Part shown: positions 44,949-60,308 of the stretch, piece by piece
How the letters are laid out: the number at the start of each line of letters is the position of its first letter
How positions within the stretch are numbered: position 1 is the first letter of the stretch
The notes under the pieces: model-generated
Databases searched by the model: none
Told to the model about the DNA's origin: nothing
Seen by the model: only the letters and a program-made list of their open reading frames with translations
Position numbers and translations under genes: made by a program
DNA from: an uncultured Mycoplasma sp.
GTDB lineage: Bacteria > Bacillota_I > Bacilli_A > Mycoplasmatales > Metamycoplasmataceae
Length of the DNA: 64,000 bases
Reading direction: 5' to 3'
NCBI GenBank assembly: GCA_947039505.1
Contig: CAMQYZ010000004.1
Span: 62,001 to 126,000 of the forward strand

Positions 44949-45506
44949 TTAAATTTCGTATTTTTCAGGATGTTTTTTCATCATCATTTCAACAAATTCT
45001 TTTTTAGGTAAGTGACCATATTTTATCATCAAATCAAAACATTCTTTGTATTCAGCTCAAGCTCAGTCAACATTTTCAAAACCAGGAACTTTAGTAATTC
45101 CAATTCTTTTTCAGTTTTTATAAGTTTTAAAAAAAGTTTCAATTTCTTTTAATCAACTTTGATCAAGATCTTCTAATGAATTAATATCATCAAGTCTATA
45201 GTCATCATGGTGAACAGCAATTAACTTTGTGTCAGTTTCTCCATCATCAATCATTCTCATTGCTCCAACAATTCTTGCATTTAGTTGAACTCCAGGAACA
45301 AATGTTTCGGAAGAATATACAAGAACATCTAATTCATCTCCATCTCAATCAAGAGCAGTTTCAATAAATCCATAGTTGGCTGGATATGCAAATCCATTTC
45401 TCAATATTCTATCTACACATATTTTTTTATTTTCTCTATTATATTCATACTTAATATTTGAATTAAGTGGTATTTCTATTATTACTTTTATTATTTTCTT
45501 TTCCAT
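44949..45506 (-). CDS. ppa: Inorganic pyrophosphatase (soluble, family I)
   Basis: The enzyme hydrolyses pyrophosphate released in biosynthesis. The 185-residue sequence has [32 protein letters not shown] (metal-binding aspartates) and the C-terminal [11 protein letters not shown] and FFKTYKN stretches. The start ATG has AT-rich sequence before it with no ribosome-binding site, so it may be leaderless. It is divergent from the next gene with 53 bp between the starts. Confidence 0.96.
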
Positions 45507-45559
45507 ATTTATATATTTTACATTAAAAAAAAATGATATTATGTATAATTTTATTAATT

Positions 45560-46129
45560 ATGATGACATACAATGCACAAACAATTGCAAATACAGTTAA
45601 TGGATATAAAGTTGAAGATATTATTCTTTGAACTTTTGGTTTATTTCTTGGAGCAGTTTCGTTGGTGTTCTCTATTTTATCTTACTACTTTGCAAATAAG
45701 TCAACCAAACTTATAACTGAATTAATGGAAAAAACTTGAGTAACCTCAGAAACAGATAAATATTTTTTCGTTAATATGAAAAGCATTAAACACCAAAACA
45801 ATAAAGCTTTAATGTTGTTGAATTCTGGACAAGAAATTTCTTATGAAACATATGTTTCAAATTCAATAGGTTCCAGAATAATTCATATAAACAAAGAAAC
45901 TATTGACTTATTAACAAAAACAAAATATAAAAATATAATTATGACTTATGTAAGAGAAAAGAAAAACTGTGACAAAAAATTCTTTGAATCAGTAAAAATA
46001 GAAAATATTACTTCTTCATCAAAAAAATTAATTCCAGCAAGAGAAATTGTCAACTTAATTGAATATCATGAAATGATTTCGTCTTTTGTTTCACACATCT
46101 TAAAAGAATATACTGAATTAACTATATAA
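45560..46129 (+). CDS. Single-pass membrane protein of unknown function
   Basis: A 189-residue protein. Residues 22-46 form one helix (IILWTFGLFLGAVSLVFSIL); the rest is a soluble domain with mixed helix and strand, rich in Lys, Ile, Asn and Ser. No motif recognised. A TATAAT at 45544-45549 lies ten bases before the first of two ATGs, with no ribosome-binding site, so the leader is very short or absent. A hairpin terminator follows the stop. Confidence 0.75.
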
Positions 46130-46140
46130 ATAAAACAAAA

Positions 46141-46168
46141 AAACATCTATTTACAATAGATGTTTTAG
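46141..46168. terminator. Terminator between the membrane protein gene and tRNA-Leu
   Basis: AAACATCTAT, five-base loop, ATAGATGTTTTAG: a 10-bp perfect hairpin between convergent transcripts. Confidence 0.8.
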
Positions 46169-46185
46169 TATATAAATTATATATA

Positions 46186-46272
46186 TGGTGCCCGAGACTG
46201 GACTTGAACCAGCACGTCCAATACGGACCAGGGATTTTAAGTCCCCTATGTCTACCATTTCATCACTCGGGC
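46186..46272 (-). tRNA. tRNA-Leu (UAA)
   Basis: Acceptor GCCCGAG pairs with CTCGGGC, with an encoded CCA, a long variable arm, a T-loop GGTTCAAGTCC and an anticodon loop CTTAAAA, giving anticodon TAA for TTA, the dominant Leu codon in this AT-rich DNA. Confidence 0.95.
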
Positions 46273-46354
46273 ATATTTGCTTTTTAATTATACTATAATA
46301 TTTTAAAAAGACATAAAAGAAATGAAAATTTAAAGTAAATTCTTTCTATTGTAA

Positions 46355-46360
46355 TATAAT
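46355..46360 (+). promoter_or_regulatory. Promoter -10 box for the leaderless dUTPase gene
   Basis: TATAAT ends seven bases before the ATG, with no ribosome-binding site. Confidence 0.65.
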
Positions 46361-46367
46361 TTAAAAT

Positions 46368-46850
46368 ATGAATTTTCAAGATATTTTAGTTAAACAGATT
46401 GAATTAAACAAAGCCATAATTAATGGTCATGAAAATAACAATGAAAATTTTGAAAAAAAACAAATACTAGCATTAATTGTTGAAATTAGTGAATTAGCTA
46501 ATGAAATCCAGCATTTTAAATATTGAAAAAAAAATATTAAAATAGATGATGAAAAAATAATTGAAGAATATTCTGACGGAATGCATTTTTACTTATCATT
46601 TGGCTTGAATTTAGGAATGCAAAATGATGTTGAACCAATTGTATTTTCTCAAGACTTAACGTTGCAGTTCTTAGAAATATATAATTCAATTAGCCAATTT
46701 TATCAAAAAAGTACTTTAGAAAATTTTAACTATTCTTTTGGGTTATTTATTGGCTTAGGAAAATTATTGAATTATAGTGATGAAGAAATGAAAAATGCTT
46801 ATTTAAAAAAAAATAACATTAATTTTAGTAGAATAAAAAATAAATATTAA
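46368..46850 (+). CDS. Dimeric dUTP diphosphatase (dUTPase_2/MazG-like)
   Basis: This enzyme removes dUTP to keep uracil out of DNA. The 160-residue all-helical protein has the metal-binding motif pair EISELANEIQHFKYW (E-x-x-E) and EEYSDGMHFYLSFGLN (E-x-x-D), typical of the dimeric, not the trimeric, dUTPases. It is a common short form in mollicutes. It stands alone between tRNA-Leu and gpsA and is probably leaderless. Confidence 0.85.
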
Positions 46851-46874
46851 ACAAATAAAATATGCATTGTCATG

Positions 46875-47879
46875 TTATTGATTTTCTGAACCAGTTCTTC
46901 GATCTCACAACATATAAATAGATTTGTGTAAATCAAGATTATGAAAGATGATTTGATATAAACACTCTACAATTGGCAAGTCCAATTTTGATTTTACTCT
47001 AATTTTTTCCACAATCTTAATAGCATTTATTCCCTCAAGTGTAATCGATGAAGAAAGCGCTTTTTCTTTGTCCTTGACAAAATTTCTCCCAAAAGTATAA
47101 TTTCTTGATAGATCAGACATAGAAGTTAGAATTAAATCCCCAAGCCCTGTTAAACCCATAATGGTTTCTGGTTTTCCTCCTAAGTGTTTATTGAAAACAG
47201 ACAACTCACGAACACCTCTAGTGATAAACGCTGCTGTTGTATTTATTTTAAAGCCATATTCGGTTAACATACCAGAAGCAATGGCTAATATATTTTTATA
47301 AATTCCACCAGCTTCAGCACCAATTACATCGGTTTGTGTATATATTTTAAAATAATGATTAGAAAACAATGATTGTACTTCTTCACATAATTTTTCAGAT
47401 TCAGAAACCGAAGCCACTATTGTTAAACTTTTCAAAACCATTTGTTCTGCATATGATGGACCCAAAATACTTACAACACCCCTAATTTTAGGATTACTTT
47501 TTACATTATCCTCAATACCCTTATGCAAAGGATCATCGGTTCCATGATAAAAACCTTTAGAACCACTAATAATCAAAACTTCTGAATCAATATTTTCTTT
47601 TATTTGTTCAAGAACTTTAGGAATAATTGTTGAAGGTAAAGCTAAGACAATATAAGAAGTACCTTTTAAAGCTTCTTTTAAGTTATTTGTGGTTTCAACT
47701 TTATGAATCAATAAATCTTCGCTAAAATATTTTGTATTTTTTCCAACTTTTAATTCTGATAATTCTTGATCATCTATTCCATAAACAATAATATTATTGT
47801 GATTTGAATCAAATAGTATGTTTGAAAACGCAGTGCCAAGAGCACCTGAACCAATTATAGTTATTTTTTTATCATTCAT
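46875..47879 (-). CDS. gpsA: Glycerol-3-phosphate dehydrogenase [NAD(P)+]
   Basis: GpsA reduces dihydroxyacetone phosphate to glycerol-3-phosphate for phospholipids. The 334-residue protein starts ITIIGSGALGTAFSNIL (Rossmann fold), with VLALPSTIIPKVL, SGSKGF, the catalytic region GAEAGGIYKNILAIASGML and GLTGLGDLILTSMSDLSRNYTFG. A TGA-Trp near 46905 extends the C-terminus by ten residues. The upstream genes on the same strand are rpoB-rpoC, from which it is separated by a terminator. Confidence 0.95.
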
Positions 47880-47920
47880 TTCATCTAACCTTTTCTAAAA
47901 ATATTTCTTTAAATTATATA

Positions 47921-47950
47921 AAATAAATATCTATTAATAGACATTTATTT
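47921..47950 (-). terminator. rpoBC terminator
   Basis: A 13-bp stem on the minus strand (AAATAAATGTCTA with TAGATATTTATTT, one G-U pair) around loop TTAA, starting nine bases after the rpoC stop. Confidence 0.75.
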
Positions 47951-47958
47951 CAAATATT

Positions 47959-52173
<4,215 letters not shown>

Positions 52174-52174
52174 A

Positions 52175-55100
52175 TTACTTATCTCCTTCTTCAATTTCAT
52201 TTTCGTAAATTTCTAATTTAATTCCAAGTCCTCTTAATTCATACGCAAGAACATTGAAAGATTCAGGTGTACCTGGCGTTGGTAAGGATGTGTTTGTGGC
52301 AAGAGCATTGTATAACTTGTTTCTTCCTTGGATATTATCAGATTTATAAGTTAATAACTCTTGAAGAATCATTGTAGCTCCATATGATTCAATAGCTCAT
52401 GTTTCCATTTCTCCAAATCTTTGACCACCATTTTGAGATTTTCCTCCAAGTGGTTGTTGAGTAATAAGAGAATATGGACCAATACTACGAGCATGCATTT
52501 TATCATCTACCATATGAGACAATTTAAGCATATACATAACACCAACAGATATATCATTATCAATAACTTCTCCATCAATTGGATTGAATAATTTTTGTTT
52601 TCCAGTTACTGAAACACCAGCTTCTCCAAGAACCTCTGAAATATCTTCTTTTTTCACACCATCAAATACAGGTGAAACAAATTTTACATTCAATGCTTTC
52701 CCAGCCATTCCTAAGTGCAATTCTAGTATTTGACCTAAATTCATACGTGAAGGAACCCCTTGAGGATTTAATAAAATGTCAACAGTTGTTCCGTCTTCTA
52801 AGTGAGGCATATCTTCTTCAGGTAAAATAATAGATATAACACCCTTATTACCATGACGACCTGACATTTTATCACCAACTTTAATTTTTCTTTTTTGAGC
52901 AATTAATACTTTAACGATTTTATCAACACCATCTTCTAATAAATCTCCTTGATCTCTAGAAAGAACTTGTACATCAATTACAGTTCCTGCTTGACCATGC
53001 TTAACTTTTAGAGATGTATCCAGAAAACTAGAATCACGATGACCGAAAATAGCAGCCATCAGTTTTTCTTCAGGAGTAGGATTGTGTTCACCTTTTGGCG
53101 AGATTCTACCAACCAAAATATCACCAACACCAACTTCAGATCCAATTATAACAATACCATTTTCATCCAAAAATCTTTTAGATGCAAGAGAAGTATTTGG
53201 TATTTCTAATGTTAATTGATCTTCACCAGCTTTAGCTTTACGGAACTGAATGGTTTGTTCTTCAATATGAATTGATGTAAATACGTCTTCTTTTACTAAT
53301 CTTTCATTAATAATTATCGCATCTTCATAATTATAACCATTTCATGTTGTAAATGCAACAAGTACATTTTTACCAAGAGCCATTTCACCATTTTTAAAAG
53401 ATGAAGAGTCAGTAAGTAATTGACCTTCTTTAACTTCTTGTCCTAATTTAATGATTGGGGTTTGATTAATAATGGTGCCTTGATTTGATTTTTGAAAATT
53501 TTTCAAATAGTAAGTTAATACTTCTTTATTGTCATTAGATTTAATCTTTATTTTTGTTGAATCAACATAAGTGATTTCTCCAGCTTTTTTAGATTTAATA
53601 TTAGCTGCTGAATATTGAGCAATCGCTGATTCAATACCTGTACCAACAATGGGCGCTTCTGCTCTTAATAAAGGCACAGCTTGACGTTGCATATTTGAAC
53701 CCATAAGTGCCCGGTTAGCATCATCATTTTCCAAGAAAGGAATCGCTGCCGCAGCAATTGATGTCATTTGCTTTGAAGAAACATCCATAAAATCAACCAT
53801 TTTAGGTCCCACAATAATAAAGTCATTATCTTTTCTAACTGTAATATTTTCATCAGTTAATTCATTATTTTCATTGATATTAATTGAAGATTGAGCAAAA
53901 GAAAATCCTTGTTCATCTATCGCTGTTAAATAAACAGGTTCTTTATAATCAACTACACCATTTGATATTTTAAAATAAGGAGTTTTTAAAAAACCATATT
54001 CATCAATAATTGCGTAAGTTGCTAGATTAAGAATAAGTCCAATGTTTGGTCCTTCAGGTGTTTCAATAGGACAAATTCTTCCATAATGAGTAGGATGTAC
54101 ATCACGAACTTCAAATTGAGCTGTATCTCTATTAAGACCTCCAGGCCCTAAAGAAGTAACACGTCTTTTATTTGATATTTCACCCAAAGGATTAATTTGA
54201 TCCATAAATTGAGAAAGTTTTGAAGAGTTAAAAAATGTTTTAAATTGATTGTAAACAGGTTTGTTGTTGGTTACATTTTTAGGGGTAACTTTTTCAATTT
54301 CTTTTGAAGACATTCTTTCTTTAGTATTTTTTTCTAATTTAGTTAATCCAATTTTAAATTGATTTTGCAATAATTCACCAACAAGAACTACTCTTTTATT
54401 AATTAATGAATCTGGATCATCATCTTGTCCGATATTTTGAATTAAATTAAAGTAATATGAAACTGAAGCAATAATATCTGGTATCAATAAATTAAGTTCT
54501 GTTGATGTTGGATCATTACCAATAACTGTAATTGGTTCAAGTCCTTCTGTTGATGCATCTTTTTCATTTTGGAATATTTTAATTAAACTAATCTTAATTC
54601 TTTTCTTCAATTTTGGATAATCTTCAATTAGTTTTCCATAAGATTTTTCAGTGATATCAGGAATTTTTGTCAGTTTTAAAACACCATCAACAAATAATTG
54701 GTCAACTTTTTTAGCATCTAACATATCAAATTTATGTCCAGCTTTAAAAATTACTTGTCCTTCTTTGTATTCTTCAGTATCTTTTTCAGCAATTAAATCT
54801 TCAGCTAAAATCTTGTGATAAATTCTATTTTGTAAATTTAATTTACGATTTATTGTATATCTACCTGTTTTTGATAAATTATATCTTCTACTATTAAATA
54901 AAAGATTTGGAAATAAATTTGCAGTAGATTCTGCCGTTACTCTATCACCTTTTCTAATTATTTGGTAAAGAGTTTCAATACATTCTTCTTGAGTTTGAAA
55001 TTTATCTTTTTTCAATGTTTCTTCTAAAACATCAGAATTTCCAAATAATTTAACAATTGTGTCTTTATTTAAACCAAAAGTTCTTAAAAAAACAGAAACT

Positions 55101-55717
55101 GGAACAGCTTTGTGTTTATCAATTCTAATTTTAACACTATCTATTGAATTACCAGTTACTCTATGGTAAATTTCAATTCATGAACCCAATTTAGGAATAA
55201 TTTCCACTTTATTAAACAAATCATCTGCTTGTTTATTTCTAACTTGACGACCAAAATATGCTCCAGAAGAACGAATAAGTTGTGAAATAATAACTTTTTC
55301 AGAACCATTTATAATAAATGAAGCGCCATTTGTCATCAAAGGAACTTCTCCGAAAATTACTTCTTCTTCTTTTACTTCTCCGGTTTCAATTATAGTTTTT
55401 CTTAACTTACCATATAACTTAGCTGCATATGTAACACCTTTTTGCTTTGCCTCATCAATTGATTTTGATTCATTCTTAGATCTTTCAATTCTCTTTGACT
55501 TCGAAATATATTCAATAACCATTTTTCCATTATTTGAACGAATAGGATAAATTTCTTTAAAACTTTCCTCAATACCTTTTTCTAAAAATCATTCAAAAGA
55601 ATCTCTTTGCATTTGTAAAAAGTCTTGTGTTTCTAATTCAATTTTTGTATTTGAATAATTCCTTCTATCAGTTAATGGCCCATATCTTCTTACTTGATAG
55701 TTTGTTGGTTTACTCAT
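52175..55717 (-). CDS. rpoB: RNA polymerase subunit beta
   Basis: The second large polymerase subunit, 1180 residues. Recognisable blocks are the N-terminal [10 protein letters not shown], the rifampicin region [16 protein letters not shown] (about 505-520), [34 protein letters not shown], and the C-terminal switch region [20 protein letters not shown]. In the rifampicin region Asn 516 occupies the place of E. coli His 526. The ATG has no strong ribosome-binding site (AAAGAGCACTTT). The 226 bp upstream hold a hairpin at 55759-55791 and AT-rich DNA. No ribosomal protein gene precedes it here. Confidence 0.98.
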
Positions 55718-55758
55718 AAAGTGCTCTTTTCAATTGTATATTTATAAATTTGTTTAAA

Positions 55759-55791
55759 TATTAATAAATAGTTGCTCGCCATTTATTAATA
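55759..55791 (-). promoter_or_regulatory. Hairpin in the rpoBC leader
   Basis: TATTAATAAAT and ATTTATTAATA are perfect 11-bp inverted arms around the 11-base GC-rich loop (GGCGAGCAACT plus closing base on the transcribed strand). It lies 42-74 bases before the rpoB ATG. There is no T-tract for termination, so an RNA structure that controls rpoB, or a protein-binding site, is more likely. Confidence 0.4.
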
Positions 55792-55943
55792 GATATGTGA
55801 ATTTAAAGTTTATTTTTTAATTTTATCATAATTTGATATAAAAAATACATATTTAATTTATTTATAAAAATTTATTAAAAATAATTTTATGTTATAATTA
55901 TTAGTTATTTTTATAGATAAAGTTATAATTACAAAATAATTAT

Positions 55944-56795
55944 TTATTTATTCTTATTCTTAACAGATAAACGATATTCATAGTCTTCTGCAATATTTCT
56001 AATTTTTATTAATCAATGATTAAGGCCGCTTTTAGTTTTTACAATATTATGAACCTTAAATAATTCATCACTTATTTGAGAAAGTGGTAAATATGAGTGT
56101 TCTATTTTAAATTTATAAAATGTTATTTCATCATCTTTAAATTTACCTAATAGTTTGTGTTTAACAACAAAATCATAATTATCTAAAAATAAAGCATGTG
56201 AATCAACTAATTTTAGTTGGTTATATACATCTAGATTGCCAATTCTTGTAATTTGATTTTTATGATCTCTGATTATTATTGCATCAAAAAATTTAAAAAA
56301 TGAATCTTGTGAACCAATAGCTTTTAAAAATTCTGATATTTGTTCGTTTTTTTTCATATATAAGATTGCATAATCATTTTTATCCAATATAGAGAAAAAT
56401 AATTCATGTGTTGCCAATTTTTCAACCATTATTTTAGCCAATTCAATACTTTTAATTTTTAATTCTAAGTGATAAGAAGATGATTCTAAAGAAGACATTG
56501 AACCGCTAGAAACAAAAACTCCTGCAAAAAAAAGTTGTGGATCCGATATTATCATTGTTTTTGAATTATTTTTAGGAAATATAAATGCTTTGTTTTTAGT
56601 TAAGAAGTCTTTTCCGCTTGTTTTTAAAATATCTTTTACTTTATCAAAAATTAATTCATCTTTGAATAAAATTTTAGTTTCTTCTCCTTTTTTATATGAA
56701 GAATAAATTATTCCATCTACAAAAGATACTGCTTGTTTTTTGTTTATTTTTTTGGTAATTAATTCATTTTTGATTTCAAATGAAAAGCTTTTCAT
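55944..56795 (-). CDS. whiA: WhiA-family DNA-binding protein
   Basis: WhiA has a LAGLIDADG homing-endonuclease-like N-terminal fold and a C-terminal helix-turn-helix; in mollicutes it is reported to bind ribosomal protein promoters. The 283-residue product has the family stretches SFSFEIKNELI at the start, GVFVSSGSMSS, EFLKAIGSQDSFFKF, and a C-terminal helix-turn-helix (LSQISDELFKVHNIVKTKSGLNHWL). A TGA-Trp at 56013 extends it to the TAA at 55944. A very strong AAGGAGG site precedes the ATG. It lies just downstream of the lone 5S rRNA gene. Confidence 0.93.
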
Positions 56796-56818
56796 AATTC
56801 CTCCTTAAAAAAAAGCAA

Positions 56819-56925
56819 AAAAAAGCAGCGATTATCTATCTTCCCTAATGGTATTGTCGACGTAAAAAGGCTTAACTACTGAGTTCGGAATGGATTCAGG
56901 TGATCCCTTTTGCTATGTTCGCTAA
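56819..56925 (-). rRNA. rrf: 5S rRNA, standing alone
   Basis: The minus strand reads TTAGCGAACATAGC, then GGGATCACCTGAATCCATT, CCGAACTCAGTAGTTAAGCC and a closing arm ending AATCGCTGC, which fits the three-armed 5S structure. TATAAT at 56930-56935 on the minus strand gives it its own promoter. No 16S or 23S rRNA lies within reach. The ends are approximate. Size about 107 bases. Confidence 0.9.
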
Positions 56926-57076
56926 TACTATTATATAACAATATTTTATTTATGTTACATTTTTTTTAAAAAAATAAATATATACCATTTAATACAATGT
57001 AAATCAATGAAAACATACTATAAATTATAGCTAAATTTTCTCAAAAACAAATTTAAATAAAATTTATAAATTAATT

Positions 57077-57082
57077 TATAAT
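57077..57082 (+). promoter_or_regulatory. Promoter -10 box for a leaderless membrane-protein gene
   Basis: TATAAT ends seven bases before the ATG at 57090; no ribosome-binding site is present. Confidence 0.65.
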
Positions 57083-57089
57083 TTAATTT

Positions 57090-58322
57090 ATGAATTACAA
57101 GCAAATATCTAAAATCACCATTTATTCAACCATTATGTTGATTTTTGCAATAATAGGTATTGTTATATTTTCAACAGATTTTCCTAATTGAAAATTATAT
57201 GGTTGAAATGATTTAGTTGATCCTATAAACTTTGAAGATCCTAATGTTAAAATGCCTATATCTGTCTCTATTCAAGCTGCCAGGGCTTGATCTGCAGCCT
57301 CACTAATCATATGTTTGTTAATGATTGGATTTAATTCATTAGAAATTAAAAGAATGGAAACCAGTGATTATAAAAAATACTTTGTTTCTTCAATAGGTAT
57401 TTTTACATGATTGATTTTACCATACACTATTTATATTGGTGTTAAAAATAAATCATATGAAGATTATTTTAATTATATTTCTCAAAATAGAGTTGGAGCC
57501 AACCAAATGTCTCTAAACTCTTTTAAAAATGGTTTCCAAAAAAACGGTAAAAGAAATTCATTATTTTGAAATACAGCATTTGGTTATTTTGTTTTATTAA
57601 TTACATTTATTGGTTTTATATTTGGTTTTTTAATTTTTAATGATTTATTTCCACAATATATTGAAATGCCTGAAGGTGGTTTAAAACCAGGTTTTTCTTT
57701 CGAGGAATATAAATCCTATATGGAAACCTATTATATTTTTGATACATTTTCTTACTTTACACAATTAACGAATATTGCTTGTTTTGTATTTATGACATTC
57801 TTTGTTGCATTTAGTAAAAAAATAGCATTTAGAAACAACACTATCTTAATTGCGGTATCTGCATACATATTTATTGTATCAGCAATATTTTGAGTATATT
57901 TATTTCCAACATCATTAGATCACTACACCAAAGCTTTCCAATGAGCTAAAACTTCTTGAACTCACGCAGTTGTTCCTGTTCTCTTTATTGCTTTTGCCAT
58001 TACATCTTTATTAATTAACAAAAACGCACCACAAAAATTTGGAAAAATGATAGGGGTTTCTATGATTTACCCTTTATCTTATGGTGTGTTTACATATTCA
58101 TTGCCATTTTATACAAGATTTAGTGTTTATGGTTCTTTAACCAATATAAACCCAAATATGAATACATCAATCGGACTGAATGAAGCAAGTAAAAATGGAA
58201 GTTTATGAATGATTGGAGCTATATTTCTTTTAGGAGCTATATTCATTTTAATGATTTTTATTTTCTGACTTATAGCATATAAAATTAATAAAAAAGAAAG
58301 TAAAAAAACAGAATTAAATTAG
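57090..58322 (+). CDS. Multi-pass membrane protein (Pr6Pr/MAGa3780-like)
   Basis: A 410-residue protein with about eight hydrophobic segments. The second half carries DTFSYFTQLTNIACFVF, WVYLFPTSLDHY and TSWTHAVVPVLFIA; the FT-x-x-x-N and W-x-H-x-x-x-P pattern resembles the Pr6Pr and mycoplasmal MAGa3780 membrane families, whose function is unknown. TGA-Trp codons are frequent. A leaderless start is likely. The TAG stop abuts, with no base between, the stop codon of the convergent ROK gene. Confidence 0.75.
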
Positions 58323-59207
58323 TTAATTATTGTCTTGACTTTTTGATAAAGCATCAATTCCAAATAAAGCACAATCATCGCCATAAGGATCTTCTAAAAA
58401 TTCAATTACATTAAATTGTGAGGGAAGAGAATTTCTTTTTGCTCATTCAATAGCTTTATCAATATATCATTTATTATGTCTAGCGACAGAACCACCTATT
58501 ACAATTGAATTAGGATTTAAAACAGCTATTGTGATTGCAAGAGTACTTCCAAGAGTCTCAATGGCTTCATCAATAATAATTTTAGCTTTTTCATCAGTGG
58601 AATATAAGGCAAAAACCTCTTCAGTAGTTATTTTTTTATTAAAAATTTTAGTTGCTCTTTTTTCAATTCCAGAACCTGAAGAAAAATATTCACAAGAACC
58701 AGTAGAAAGATGATTTTCTTCTTTATTAAAAGAAGCGGGCATTCAAGCAATTTCTAATCCTTGAAATGAAAAACCAGAATATATTTCGCCCTTATGTATC
58801 AACCCCGCTCCCAAACCTGTTGATATTGTAAAAAATTGTGTAATATCTTTTTTTGTTTTTTTATAAAAAGTATGAACTGCATAAGCCATAGCATTAGCAT
58901 CATTTTCAAAAACTATTTTTTTTACACTTGAATTTTGAGTAATAAAAGTTCTCACATTAAAGCCAACTCAATTTGGTATATTAGCTCCCGAAATAATTAC
59001 ACCTTCATCATAATTTGCAACACCAGGTAAACAAATTCCCAAAAATTCTATTTCATGTTCATTCAATAATTTTATTAAAGGTTCTAACGACTTCTTAGGA
59101 TCTGAAAGAATTGTTGAAAAGGATTCTCTAAAAATTATTTTATCATCTACTATAATTGCAAATCTAGAATTAGTTCCTCCAATATCAATTACTGCATGTT
59201 TTTTCAT
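58323..59207 (-). CDS. ROK-family sugar kinase
   Basis: The ROK fold is clear: AVIDIGGTNSRFAIIVDD at the start (phosphate 1 loop), ICLPGVANYDEGVI, VFENDANAMAYA with the catalytic Asp, ISTGLGAGLIHKGEIYSG, and a C-terminal LNPNSIVIGGSVA. The usual ROK zinc motif (CxCGxxGCxE) is reduced to STGSCEYFSSGSG, so zinc binding is doubtful. Members phosphorylate glucose, N-acetylmannosamine or other hexoses, and the substrate cannot be set here. The ATG follows AAAAGGAAT. 294 residues; TGA-Trp codons join three pieces. Confidence 0.9.
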
Positions 59208-59237
59208 ATTTATTCCTTTTTTTAAATAATTATACAT

Positions 59238-59269
59238 AAAAAATAAACTAATTTCTTAGTTTATTTTTT
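59238..59269 (-). terminator. rpsP-trmD-rplS terminator
   Basis: AAAAAATAAACTAA, loop TTTC, TTAGTTTATTTTTT: a 14-bp perfect stem with A/T tracts just after rplS. Confidence 0.85.
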
Positions 59270-59282
59270 ATAAATTTCAATA

Positions 59283-59639
59283 TTATTTCTTTACTCTAAT
59301 TTCTTTTAAACGAGCTGATTTACCTTTTAATTCTCTCATATAATAAAGCTTAGCACGCCTTACTTTATTAGAACGAACTAATTCAATAGATGCAATATTA
59401 GGGTTGTTTAAAGGAAATGTTCTTTCAACACCAATTCCATAAGAAATTTTTCTTATAGTAAAAGTTTCTTTAGAACCACTATTTTTCATAGCAATAACCA
59501 ATCCTTCAAAAATTTGAATTCTTGATTTTTCTCCTTCTTTAATTCTTACGTGAACTTTAATATTGTCTCCAGATTTAAAAGTTGGAAAATCTTCACGATG
59601 TTGAGAATCTTCAATTGCTTTAATTTTATTATTTATCAT
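59283..59639 (-). CDS. rplS: Ribosomal protein L19
   Basis: A 118-residue large-subunit protein with [39 protein letters not shown], and [19 protein letters not shown]. The start overlaps the last 11 bases of trmD. It is the third gene of the operon, followed by a strong terminator. Confidence 0.97.
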   Translation of the reverse strand: MINNKIKAIEDSQHREDFPTFKSGDNIKVHVRIKEGEKSRIQIFEGLVIAMKNSGSKETFTIRKISYGIGVERTFPLNNPNIASIELVRSNKVRRAKLYYMRELKGKSARLKEIRVKK

Positions 59640-60306
59640 TTTTTTTCCTTTCTAAAAGATCGGGTCTTTTATTTAGAGTATTTTCTTTTTGTTTTTTAAT
59701 TCTTCATTCATTAATATTTTTATGGTTTCCACTTAACAATACTTCCGGAACTAACATATTTTTGTATTCCCTTGGTCTTGTATATTGAGGGAAGTCTAAT
59801 AAATCATTTTGGAAAGAATCATTTTGGTGAGATGATTCTTTAATTACTTCAGGAATTAATCTAATTACTGAATCGGCTATTACCATAGATGGCAACTCTC
59901 CTCCAGTTAATACATAATCCCCAATTGAAATTTCACAATCAATTAAACTTCTAACTCTCTCATCAAAACCTTCATATCTACCAGAAATAAACGTTAATGT
60001 TTTTTCTTTAGATAATTCTAAAGCCATTTCTTGACTAAATTGTTTACCTTGAGGAGACAACATTATTATCTTACCTTTTTCTTCTAATGAATTTAAGGCA
60101 TTATCAATAGGTTCTACCATCAATAACATTCCTGGTCCACCACCATAAATTTCATCATCCACTTTTTTGTGTTTATCATTTGTAAAATCTCTAAAATCTA
60201 TTATATTAATATTGATTAAGTTTTTTGATATCGCTTTTGCAATAATGGATTCTGTCTTAAAGGCTTCGTAATATTTAGGAAAAATTGTTAAAAAATTTAT
60301 TTTCAT
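59629..60306 (-). CDS. trmD: tRNA (guanine-37-N1)-methyltransferase TrmD
   Basis: TrmD methylates G37 next to the anticodon and prevents frameshifting. The 225-residue SPOUT enzyme has the knot sequences [24 protein letters not shown] and [16 protein letters not shown], and [12 protein letters not shown] near the end. TGA-Trp at 59704 adds the C-terminal [12 protein letters not shown] and RPDLLE part found in other TrmD proteins. It starts two bases after rpsP. Confidence 0.96.
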
Positions 60307-60308
60307 TA

